Of a stretch of 38,894 nt of DNA, positions 32,349-38,894 are shown piece by piece. Each line of letters opens with the position of its first letter. The first letter of the stretch is position 1. The position numbers were made by a program, and so were the translations under genes. Source of the DNA: Streptomyces odonnellii (lineage in GTDB: Bacteria; Actinomycetota; Actinomycetes; Streptomycetales; Streptomycetaceae); the NCBI RefSeq assembly GCF_000981895.1, contig NZ_LATD01000010.1:1-38894 (forward strand). Direction: 5' to 3'. Under the pieces are notes generated by a model. The model ran no database searches. It worked only from the letters and a program-made list of their open reading frames with translations, and was not told the DNA's origin.

Positions 32349-33332
32349 ATGCGAGACCGCATCAGCAAGGGGCTGCTCACCGCCGCGGCGGCGTCGGGTG
32401 TGCTGGCCATCGGCGGTGGCTATGCCATCGCGGTGGAGAGCGAAGGGGTGGCCGCCGGATCGCCGGGAGTGCTGTCGGGCAACAGTGTTCAGGTACCCGT
32501 CCAGGTGCCTGTCAACGTCTGCGGTAACACCGCGGATGTCGTCGGGGCGGGCAATCCCGCTTTCGGCAACGCCTGTGCCAACGCGTCGGGCGCCGCGAGA
32601 CACGCGGCCCCGCACGGGGCCCCCGGGCACGGCGACGACCGTACGCCGCCGGGCGCCCACGCACCGGGCCACGCCCCCGCACGGGAATCCCACGAGGCGC
32701 AGGGTCCGCACGGCCAGTCCGGTCCGGGCGCCTCGCACGGTCTGCACGGCTCGCACGGCTCGTACGGCAAGCCCTCCGGCTCCAGTGCCAGTGCCATCGC
32801 GAAGGGGTCGCCGGGCGTCGGCTCGGGCAATGTCCTTCAGGCGCCCCTCGACATCCCGCTGAACGCCTGCGGCAACTCGGCCAATCTGGTCGGTGTCCTC
32901 AACCCGGCCTTCGGCAACGGCTGCGCCAACAACCCGCCGCAGGCGGCCCACGGGGGCCCGGAGATCCCGGGCTCCCATGAGGGCCCCGGCCCCCACGAGG
33001 GTCCTGGCGAGCACGAAGGCCCCGAGGTCGAGGTGCCGCCGCTGAACCCCGGGACTCCCGGCACTCCCGACTCCCCGGGAACACCCGGGACGCCCGAGGC
33101 CTCCACGCCCCCCGACGGCCGAACCGCGGTGCCCGACGGACCCGGCGTGAGCCGGACGACCCCGGACTCGGCCGCCCCCGCCGGGCACCCGGCCGCAGGC
33201 GCCTCCTCCGGCACCGACATGCTCGCGTCCACCGGCAGCGGCACCAACCTGTTCGCCATGGCAGCGATCAGCGCGGGCCTGCTGCTCGGAGGCGGGATCC
33301 TCTACCGGCGCGGCACCGCCGCCCGACGCTGA
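32349..33332 (+). CDS. chp: Long chaplin with LAxTG sortase signal (ChpA-like)
   Basis: 327 aa. A signal peptide (1-28) is followed by chaplin domain 1 (about 37-80, Cys58 and Cys76), a His/Gly/Pro-rich linker (about 81-146, with HGLHGSHGSYG) and chaplin domain 2 (about 152-195, Cys174 and Cys192). A long Pro/Gly/Glu spacer with GTPGTP and HEGPGEHEGP units comes next, then the LASTG sortase motif (292-296), a hydrophobic helix and an RRGTAARR tail. Class E sortases attach such proteins to the wall, anchoring the fibril layer. AGGAGGAG lies upstream of the ATG. ChpA, ChpB and ChpC share this two-domain plan. Confidence 0.95.
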   Translation: MRDRISKGLLTAAAASGVLAIGGGYAIAVESEGVAAGSPGVLSGNSVQVPVQVPVNVCGNTADVVGAGNPAFGNACANASGAARHAAPHGAPGHGDDRTPPGAHAPGHAPARESHEAQGPHGQSGPGASHGLHGSHGSYGKPSGSSASAIAKGSPGVGSGNVLQAPLDIPLNACGNSANLVGVLNPAFGNGCANNPPQAAHGGPEIPGSHEGPGPHEGPGEHEGPEVEVPPLNPGTPGTPDSPGTPGTPEASTPPDGRTAVPDGPGVSRTTPDSAAPAGHPAAGASSGTDMLASTGSGTNLFAMAAISAGLLLGGGILYRRGTAARR

Positions 33333-33349
33333 CCCAGGAAGCAACCCTC

Positions 33350-33382
33350 CGGCCGGGAGAATCACGGGGATTCTCCCGGCCG
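33350..33382. terminator. 14-bp stem terminator after the long chaplin
   Basis: Arms 33350-33363 and 33369-33382 pair perfectly over 14 bp with an ACGGG loop. It starts 18 bp after the chaplin stop and also faces the convergent FAD oxidoreductase gene, so it may serve both. Confidence 0.85.
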
Positions 33383-33447
33383 AGGCGTTTCCAAAGGGAA
33401 TTGACGGCCTGAATTGACGGCCGTAACTGACACCTCGCCAGAAAGGC

Positions 33448-34785
33448 TCAGGAGAGGCGCGATTTACCGGCTGTCGTCGGTTCCGGCGAGCGGTCCGCCC
33501 CGGACGCCTGCCGCTGCCGGACCGTACCGAGCGATCCGCCCACCGGGCCGCCGACCGCTCCCCCGACCGCTCCGCCCCGGGCCCCGAGCCGCCGCCGTAC
33601 GCCCGCCACCAGCCGCTCCGCCGTGTAGGCCGCTCCGTACACGAACCGCATCGACGGGCCGAACGACGGCGCGCTCAGCAGCCCGGCCAGAAACAGCCCC
33701 GGATGCGAGGACTCGAAGACCGGGCTCGCCTCGGGCGCGCTGCTGGGACGGACCGTGGTGAGGGTGGCCCGCAGGCCGGAGTCGAGCACACCGAGCCGTT
33801 CGAGCCCCGGGGTGAATCCGGTGGCCGCGATCACATGGTCCGTCTCGACGACCCGTACCCGGCCCGCGGTGGAGACCAGTTCGAGCCGTACGCGCCCGCC
33901 GTCCACCGGGTCCGCGTTCGCCACGCTCTCGCCGAGACCCGTCTCCACCACGGACTCGAAGCGCTCCCGCAGCCACCACGCGCCCGCCGGGCCGAGTGCC
34001 GAGGTGAAGACGCGCGCCCGGGTCGCGGCGGGCAGCCGGCGGAAGAGGCCGGGCGACTCCGCGTACAGCCAGTTCTTCCAGCCGCAGCCCAGTCCGGTGT
34101 GCGGCTGACGGACCGTCTCCCTGAGGGGGCGGCGCAGGGGCGGCGGCAGGGTGTTCCAGTTCAACTGTCCCGACCGGGCCACCACCCTGACGGAAGTGCC
34201 CTGTTCGGCGAGGAGCGCCGCGGTCTCCAGGGCCGCCTGGCCCGCGCCGATGACGGTCACGTCCCGCCCCTTGAAGCGTGCGAGATCCGCGTGGTGACTG
34301 CTGTGCGAGACCTGCTCGGGGGTCAGCGCGAGCAGCGGCCCGGGGATGTCGATGAACGGCATCACGCCGACCGCGAGCGCCACCGTACGGGCGAGGACGT
34401 TCTCGCCGTCCTCGGTGGAGAGCCGGAATCCGCCGGGGCAGGGCCGTACGGCCGTGATCATCCGCTCGTCGACCGGCGGAGCCGCGTGCTTCGCGAACCA
34501 GAGTCCGTACGAGGCGAAGAAGCCGACCGGCAGCGGAGTGCCGTGCCGGACCTCCACCCCCTGTGTCGCCGCGTAGTCGGCGAGTCCGAAGGTGCCCACC
34601 GGGTCGGAGAGATTCGACGCCCAGGGTTCGGATTTGAGGAACATGCCGGGCGGCATATGGTCCCGCCAGGAGGCCATCGGCCTGCCGAACACCCGCAGAT
34701 CGAGTCCGGCCGCCGCGGCGTGCGCGGCGATGGCGATGGAGAGTCCATAGGGGCCTGCGCCCACCACTGCCAGGTCGTGCATCAT
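33448..34785 (-). CDS. FAD-dependent oxidoreductase, N-hydroxylase/monooxygenase type
   Basis: 445 aa. The N-terminal FAD motif is VVGAGPYGLSIAIAAHA, with FGRPMASWRDHMPPGMFLKSE matching the conserved region of lysine/ornithine N-hydroxylase-like flavoproteins (given here as FGRPMASW, RDHMPPGM and FLKSE). A second nucleotide motif is VIGAGQAALETAALL. The C-terminal 40 residues are Gly/Ala/Val-rich (RGGAVGGAVGGPVGG). It is probably soluble and uses NADPH, but no substrate can be named. It lies 189 bp downstream of the ATP-grasp gene on the same strand and could be cotranscribed. The start ATG has only a weak Shine-Dalgarno (GAGCGGGA). Confidence 0.85.
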   Translation of the reverse strand: MMHDLAVVGAGPYGLSIAIAAHAAAAGLDLRVFGRPMASWRDHMPPGMFLKSEPWASNLSDPVGTFGLADYAATQGVEVRHGTPLPVGFFASYGLWFAKHAAPPVDERMITAVRPCPGGFRLSTEDGENVLARTVALAVGVMPFIDIPGPLLALTPEQVSHSSHHADLARFKGRDVTVIGAGQAALETAALLAEQGTSVRVVARSGQLNWNTLPPPLRRPLRETVRQPHTGLGCGWKNWLYAESPGLFRRLPAATRARVFTSALGPAGAWWLRERFESVVETGLGESVANADPVDGGRVRLELVSTAGRVRVVETDHVIAATGFTPGLERLGVLDSGLRATLTTVRPSSAPEASPVFESSHPGLFLAGLLSAPSFGPSMRFVYGAAYTAERLVAGVRRRLGARGGAVGGAVGGPVGGSLGTVRQRQASGADRSPEPTTAGKSRLS

Positions 34786-34974
34786 GTGTCCCGCTCTCTG
34801 TGCCGGGGTCGGTAGCCGGGGTCGGCCGGAGTGGTCTGTGTCGGAGTGGTCAGTCGGTTCGGTCGGCCGGGCCGGTCGGCCGGTCTGCCGAAAGCGATGT
34901 GCCGGGCCGGTCCGACGGTCGGTCGGTCCGTCGTGGGACTCGGCGGGTACGGTCCGCCGCGCCGCGTCCGCGGA
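34786..34974. repeat. GGTCGG-rich repetitive gap
   Basis: This stretch between two minus-strand genes is built of short direct repeats: GCCGGGGTCGG twice (34802-34812, 34815-34825), CGGAGTGGTC twice (34827-34836, 34842-34851), then many GGTCGG/GGCCGG units to about 34950. No open frame looks coding. The minus-strand RNA would be C-rich with several possible short stems. Confidence 0.5.
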
Positions 34975-36342
34975 TCATCCGGACCGGTGCGGGACCGGGG
35001 CGCCGGGGGCGGTGCCGTCCGGGCTGCGCCCGCGCGGCGCGCGGATCACCGGGCTCGTCCGCGGCAGGACCGGCTCGCGCCGCCCCGGCTCGCCCGTGCG
35101 CCCGCCGCCCGTTCCGCGCCCGAGCGCCCGCTCCAGGCCGCGCCCGAGCCCGCGCTGTCCCCGCCGTACCGCGTGCAGTCCCCAGGCGACGGCCATGGCG
35201 TACGCGGGCGAGGGATCGTCCGGCGCGAACCACGCCGTCTCCACGGACCCCGTCCTGCGGGTTCCGTCCGCGCGGCCGGAGGGCAGGGCGGTGAGCGCGG
35301 ACAGCAGCGCGTAGTTCTCCACCATGAACGTCCTGCCGTGCGCGGCGGTCTGCGCCGGGACGGGCCTGCCGGTCAGGTCGAGATGGAGCGCCCGTACGAC
35401 ATCGGTGCCCGCCCGGTCCGTGAAGAGCCGGAACTGCGCGCCGGGCCGGGGGTTGAAGTCCAGCAGGTGGTAGGCGCCGGTCGTGGTGTGACGGCGGAAG
35501 TCGAGATCGAGGATCCCCCGGTAGCCGAGTGCCGCGACCATCTGACGGGCTGTCCGCTCGACCGCGGGATTGGGCAGCCAGGTGCCCACCGCGGTCAGCC
35601 CAGCCCCGGCCGGCCAGGACCGCTCCTTGCGGCCCGCGGCCCCGACCAGGCACTCGCCGCCGTCCCCGCTGTATCCGTGGAAGAACCAGTCGAGGCCCCG
35701 GCCGTGCGGCAGGAACTCCTGGAGCAGCAGCCGGCTGCCCGCCTCGGCGCTCCGCCCGTACAGTTCGGCGGCCTCGCGCGCGGAGCGTACGAGCTGGGTG
35801 CTGCGCAGCCCGCCCGCCTCCGGAAGCAGCCACGGTCTGCTCCACTTCGCCACCACGGGCAGCCCCAGCGTCCGCGCGGCCGTCGCCGCCTCCGCCGCGC
35901 AGCCGGGAATCACCGTCCGCGGATGGGGAATCCCGAGATCCCCGCAGATCCCCACCAGTTCCGCCTTGTCCGCGACCCGTTCGGGGAGTCCTGACGGCTG
36001 CTCAGGCAGCAGATAACGGCCAGTCAGACAGGCCTGCGACTGTCCCACGGCGATCGCGCTCAGATCGTCCATGGGAATGAGCACGGCCGGGGTGCGGAGC
36101 CGGTCCGAGACATCGAGCAGCAGTCGCTGAATCTCCGCCAGATCCCGGCAGCCGTCCGGCCGTGGATGCGTATGGCGCAGATAGCGGGAGTGCCCCACGG
36201 GGCCACGCGCCGCCTCCACCACCGCGTGCACCTCGATCCCGGCCCGGCCGAGGGACCGGACGGCACCCAGCGTCCCGTGGTGGAACGGGTTCTGGTCGAG
36301 CCTCAGCAGTACGGCGGGAACGCGGGTGTCCAAGCTCGCCAC
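34975..36342 (-). CDS. ATP-grasp carboxylate-amine ligase
   Basis: 455 aa. An N-terminal Rossmann-like part has VRSLGRAGIEVHAVVE and a MDDLSA segment. The ATP-grasp core follows with VADKAELVGICGDLGIPHP, VAKWSR, LLQEFLPHGRG and the metal-binding DFNPRPGAQFRL. Enzymes of this type ligate a carboxylate to an amine or alcohol with ATP; here the substrate is unknown. The C-terminal 90 residues are Arg/Gly-rich and poorly ordered. The GTG at 36342 (VASLDTRVPAVLLRLDQ) follows AAGGA, and 55 further codons upstream are not conserved-looking. It diverges from the secreted glycosidase gene, with 176 bp between. Confidence 0.88.
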   Translation of the reverse strand: MASLDTRVPAVLLRLDQNPFHHGTLGAVRSLGRAGIEVHAVVEAARGPVGHSRYLRHTHPRPDGCRDLAEIQRLLLDVSDRLRTPAVLIPMDDLSAIAVGQSQACLTGRYLLPEQPSGLPERVADKAELVGICGDLGIPHPRTVIPGCAAEAATAARTLGLPVVAKWSRPWLLPEAGGLRSTQLVRSAREAAELYGRSAEAGSRLLLQEFLPHGRGLDWFFHGYSGDGGECLVGAAGRKERSWPAGAGLTAVGTWLPNPAVERTARQMVAALGYRGILDLDFRRHTTTGAYHLLDFNPRPGAQFRLFTDRAGTDVVRALHLDLTGRPVPAQTAAHGRTFMVENYALLSALTALPSGRADGTRRTGSVETAWFAPDDPSPAYAMAVAWGLHAVRRGQRGLGRGLERALGRGTGGGRTGEPGRREPVLPRTSPVIRAPRGRSPDGTAPGAPVPHRSG

Positions 36343-36361
36343 GGTGGTGTGTCCTTCAATT

Positions 36362-36385
36362 CGATGGCCCAATGCGATGGCCCAA
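36362..36385. promoter_or_regulatory. Direct repeat upstream of the ATP-grasp/glycosidase divergence
   Basis: CGATGGCCCAA occurs at 36362-36372 and 36375-36385, a 13-bp period. It lies about 20 bp beyond the ATP-grasp start and about 135 bp before the glycosidase start. Spaced direct repeats can be activator sites; none is known here. An AT-richer stretch (36440-36462) nearer the glycosidase may hold its promoter. Confidence 0.3.
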
Positions 36386-36518
36386 GCGGGGGATGAAACG
36401 CACGGACGGACTACTGGAGTGCCAGACCGGGTTCCCATTCGGCTTATTAGAAATACTTTTGAGCGAGCGTGACCATCCGTGGCCGCGGAAGTGGTTCCGA
36501 CTCGCAAGGAGCGTATAT

Positions 36519-37751
36519 ATGTTCCAACGACCCCGTCGCAGAAGGCTGACGGTCACGTGCCTGGGTGTGGTCACGGCCGCCCTCCTTTCCTCGGGTGCGG
36601 CACCGGCCGATCCTGACGGAGCGCCAGTTCCGGACCGTACGTCGGACGCACGCAGACCGCCGCGGGCACCCTCGCCCGCGATGGGCGCCTATCTCGACTA
36701 CGGCCCCAAGGGAATCGAGCGCATTCCCGCCCTCGAGACCTGGCTCGGCGGTGCGGATGTCCGCGTCGGGCACACCTATCTCCCGGGGGACTTGTGGTCC
36801 AACATCGAGGGCGCCCCGGACTTCCTGGAGCACTGGGCCGAGTGGCGAAAGGCCCGGGACGACCGACTGTTCGTACTCAACGTTCCCATGCTGGAGCGCA
36901 ACGAGGACCACATCCGGGACTCGGTCGTCCGCCGTGAGCTGTACAAAGGCGCGGCAGGCCGGTACGACGAGCACTTCAGCACCCTGGCGCGACGGCTGGT
37001 CGGTCTCGGTGTGCCCGATACGGTGATCGTGCTGGGCTGGGAGATGAACGGAGCCACGTACACGCATCGCTGCGGGCCCGCCCCGGCGGCGTGGAAAATG
37101 TACTGGCACCGCATTGTCACCGCCATGCGCGCCGTTCCGGGCCAGAAATTCCGTTTCGATTTCGCACCCAACCGCGGCCGCGACGCCATTCCCTGGACCG
37201 CGTGTTACCCGGGTGACGATGTCGTCGACATCATCGGCATGGATTCGTACGACCAGCCGCCGGGCCGGACGTTCCGGGAACAGGTCGAAGAACCCTACGG
37301 ACTCCAGGACCATGTGGACTTCGCCGCCGCGCATGGAAAGGTGATCTCCTATCCGGAGTGGGGTCTCTTCCGCAATGGTGACAACCCCGAATACATGCGG
37401 GGAATGCTCCAGTGGATCGACACGTACAAGCCGCTCTACAACACCGTCACCGACTACTGTCCGCACGGCGTATGGCAGTGCGACCAGAATCCCGAATCGT
37501 CGAAGGTGTACCGGTCCATGCTCTACGGCCGCGTGCCGGAACAGGCGCCGACACCCGCGCCGACACCCAGTCCGGCGCCCACGCCCACTCCGACGCCGAC
37601 CCCGGCGCCCACGCCGGTACCGACACAGCCTCCGGCACCCACGCCCGGCCGGCCCGCCTGCACACCGATGGATCTCGGCCCGTGGATCGAGAAATGGCTC
37701 GGCGGGAAGGTCTGCCTTCCCCTTGAGTGGTGGCGGCGGCTGGGCTCCTGA
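36519..37751 (+). CDS. Secreted glycoside hydrolase, GH26-like
   Basis: 410 aa. A signal peptide (RPRRRRLTVTCLGVVTAALL, then a small-residue site) is followed by a TIM-barrel domain with VIVLGWEMNGATYTH, whose Glu fits the acid/base, FRFDFAPN, DDVVDIIGMDSYD and ISYPEWGLF, whose Glu fits the nucleophile. These are features of clan GH-A, family GH26-like enzymes that cleave beta-mannan or related glucans. The usual HE before the acid/base Glu is WE here. A PT-rich linker (APTPTPTPTP-type, about residues 350-380) leads to a short C-terminal piece with two Cys. AAGGAG lies 8 nt before the ATG. It may act on the surface glycan made by the adjacent genes. Confidence 0.85.
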   Translation: MFQRPRRRRLTVTCLGVVTAALLSSGAAPADPDGAPVPDRTSDARRPPRAPSPAMGAYLDYGPKGIERIPALETWLGGADVRVGHTYLPGDLWSNIEGAPDFLEHWAEWRKARDDRLFVLNVPMLERNEDHIRDSVVRRELYKGAAGRYDEHFSTLARRLVGLGVPDTVIVLGWEMNGATYTHRCGPAPAAWKMYWHRIVTAMRAVPGQKFRFDFAPNRGRDAIPWTACYPGDDVVDIIGMDSYDQPPGRTFREQVEEPYGLQDHVDFAAAHGKVISYPEWGLFRNGDNPEYMRGMLQWIDTYKPLYNTVTDYCPHGVWQCDQNPESSKVYRSMLYGRVPEQAPTPAPTPSPAPTPTPTPTPAPTPVPTQPPAPTPGRPACTPMDLGPWIEKWLGGKVCLPLEWWRRLGS

Positions 37752-37763
37752 AGCACGGCCGTC

Positions 37764-38894
37764 TCATGCCTTTCGCAGCCGCTTGACCAGCGCGGGGCGG
37801 CCCGTCCCCGGGCCGCCGCGCCCCCGGTCAGCAGCCACAGCGACGGCTCCAGATACGCCCGGCACAGCAGATAGCGCCGATTGTGGACGGTCTGCGGGCG
37901 CCAGTGGTGCTTGTACGGCTCGTTGCCGCGCAGCATGCTCAGCGCGGTGCGCCCGCTCCCGCTGATCCGGCGCGCCCCGCTCCGCAGCAGCATCGTCGCC
38001 ACATCGGCCTTCTTGGCGCGCAGCACCGGATCGGCCCCGTACAGATAGCCGCCCGCGAGCTGCCCCGACATCAGGGTCAGATCGGCGGCCACCACCTCCC
38101 CGCCGAGCAGGAACTCGGTGACCCGCGCGTCCCCGCGGCCGGCCATCGCGCCGACCGCGCGGGTGAGATGGTCCGCGAACCGGGCGGAGAGATGCTCGGG
38201 GGTGACCCCGCGGCCCTGCCACTGGCGCCGGTGCAGTTCCAGCAGCCGCGCGACCGCGACGGGGATCTCGCCCTCCGGCACCACCCGCTCCTCGATCCCG
38301 AGCGAGTCCAGCTTGCGCAGCTTCGCTCGGAAGCGCTGGGCGCGTGACGAGGCGAGCCTGCCGAGCAGTTCGTCCATGGGGACGGCGGGAAGTTCCAGAC
38401 AGAGCGAGTCGGCGAGCTGCCTGCGCGGGCCGTTCCAGCAGGAGTAGAGCCGCTCGGCCGCGGCTCCCGGCCGTACCTCGCGCAGATCGATCACCGCCGT
38501 ACGCGCGACGCCTCTGAGGGCCCTGGCCAGCGCGGACGCGGCGGCGTCGGGGCAGCCGTCGTCGAGCAGGACGTCGGAGAAGTCGGAGATGGTCCCGCCG
38601 AGCGGTACGAGGACCGGGACCGGGCGGTGGACCAGCATCAGCGGCGCCGCCGCGACGAGCTGCCCCGCCCGGCGTACGAGCACGATCCGCAGCCGTCCCC
38701 GTGTGCCGTACGACTGCCACCAGGAGTGCAGCCAGGCGTGGCTCTGGAAGGGGGTGGCGGTACGGGACCGGCGGTGCAGCTCCTGCCAGGCGGGCCCCAG
38801 CGCGCCGAAGCGGCCGATGTCCCGGCACAGCTCGGTGGTGAAGACCGAGCCGGAGACGGACGAGGCGGCGGGCGCGGAGGGGGAGGTGGAAATC
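37764..38894 (-). CDS. BioF2/FemAB-like GNAT acetyltransferase, 5' end cut by the window, likely 3' frameshift
   Basis: The gene enters from the right edge; its start is outside. In the main frame the visible N-terminal part contains VFTTELCRDIGRFGALGPAW and TATPFQSHAWLHSWWQSYG, then RIVLVRRAGQ, LELHRRQWQGRG and YGADPVLRAKKADVATML, as in the GNAT/BioF2 (Acetyltransf_6) family that includes FemAB-like and polysaccharide-modifying proteins. Near 37793-37800 the main frame loses its codon bias and would run antisense through the glycosidase's PT linker to 37523, whereas the next frame gives PALVKRLRKA and TGA at 37764, with typical codons. A single lost base in the GC-rich run would explain this. 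The natural end is inferred to be 37764. Confidence 0.75.
   Translation of the reverse strand, partial: DFHLPLRARRLVRLRLGLHHRAVPGHRPLRRAGARLAGAAPPVPYRHPLPEPRLAALLVAVVRHTGTAADRARTPGGAARRGGAADAGPPPGPGPRTARRDHLRLLRRPARRRLPRRRRVRAGQGPQRRRAYGGDRSARGTAGSRGRAALLLLERPAQAARRLALSGTSRRPHGRTARQARLVTRPALPSEAAQAGLARDRGAGGAGGRDPRRGRAAAGTAPAPVAGPRGHPRASLRPVRGPSHPRGRRDGRPRGRAGHRVPARRGGGGRRSDPDVGAARGRLSVRGRSGAARQEGRCGDDAAAERGAPDQRERAHRAEHAARQRAVQAPLAPADRPQSALSAVPGVSGAVAVAADRGRGGPGTGRPALVKRLRKA

Noticed and set aside
37523..37763. C-terminal extension of the GNAT protein over the glycosidase linker
   Set aside because: The codons are poor and the residues are Gly/Val-rich mirror images of a Pro/Thr linker; a frameshift explains the sequence better.
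1..38894. CRISPR arrays, insertion sequences, phage genes, tRNA or rRNA
   Set aside because: No repeat-spacer pattern, transposase, integrase or RNA gene was seen on either strand.

Overview
This is high-GC actinobacterial DNA and almost certainly a Streptomyces chromosome. The strongest evidence is three rodlin genes next to a short and a sortase-anchored long chaplin, an SsgA-like sporulation protein, very high third-position GC, GTG starts and typical Streptomyces regulator pairs. No rRNA, tRNA, CRISPR array, integrase, transposase or phage gene was seen.

Layout. (1) 0-6.7 kb: core genes. rsmI and the protein O-mannosyltransferase pmt diverge. They are followed by a membrane/pentapeptide-repeat gene of lower GC that is broken by an amber codon and a frame change, and then by a class B penicillin-binding protein. 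(2) 6.7-11 kb: accessory regulatory cluster. A minus-strand operon with TGATG-coupled junctions encodes a 58-aa protein, an RsbW-like ATPase and a CxxC protein. Opposite it lie an HTH/TPR regulator and a Nudix hydrolase, then a minus-strand pair (a small Cys protein overlapping a DUF6879 gene). (3) 11.1-14.6 kb: an SDR, a DUF1259 exported protein and a serine hydrolase. (4) 14.6-17.9 kb: an ECF-type cbiM(N)-cbiQ-cbiO metal importer preceded by a Nur-box-like site, which suggests nickel, plus a divergent SALP gene (probably ssgE) ending in a 20-bp perfect hairpin. (5) 18.2-24.7 kb: an MMPL exporter with its TetR regulator and two matching palindromes, then a tricorn-type protease. (6) 24.7-30.2 kb: a Gln/Gly-rich disordered protein; a translationally coupled operon of Baeyer-Villiger-type monooxygenase, alpha/beta hydrolase and SDR with a divergent MerR regulator; exonuclease III. 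(7) 30.2-33.4 kb: aerial-hyphae surface locus with three rodlins, a short chaplin and a long chaplin. (8) 33.4-38.9 kb: FAD oxidoreductase, ATP-grasp ligase, secreted GH26-like glycosidase and a BioF2/FemAB-like GNAT that runs off the right edge. This last group looks like one end of a cell-surface glycan or exopolysaccharide locus.

How the genes fit together. Several blocks bear on the sporulating cell surface: pmt, the PBP, the SALP, the rodlins and chaplins, and the possible glycan locus. The BVMO-hydrolase-SDR operon would oxidise a ketone to an ester or lactone and hydrolyse it, with the SDR interconverting alcohol and ketone. The points most worth checking are the small operon gene at 7794-7970, the broken pentapeptide gene, the Nur-box-like site, the third rodlin with a replaced C-terminus in a mirror-image promoter region, and an apparent frameshift at the end of the GNAT gene. 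All family assignments were made by eye from motifs; no database search was run.
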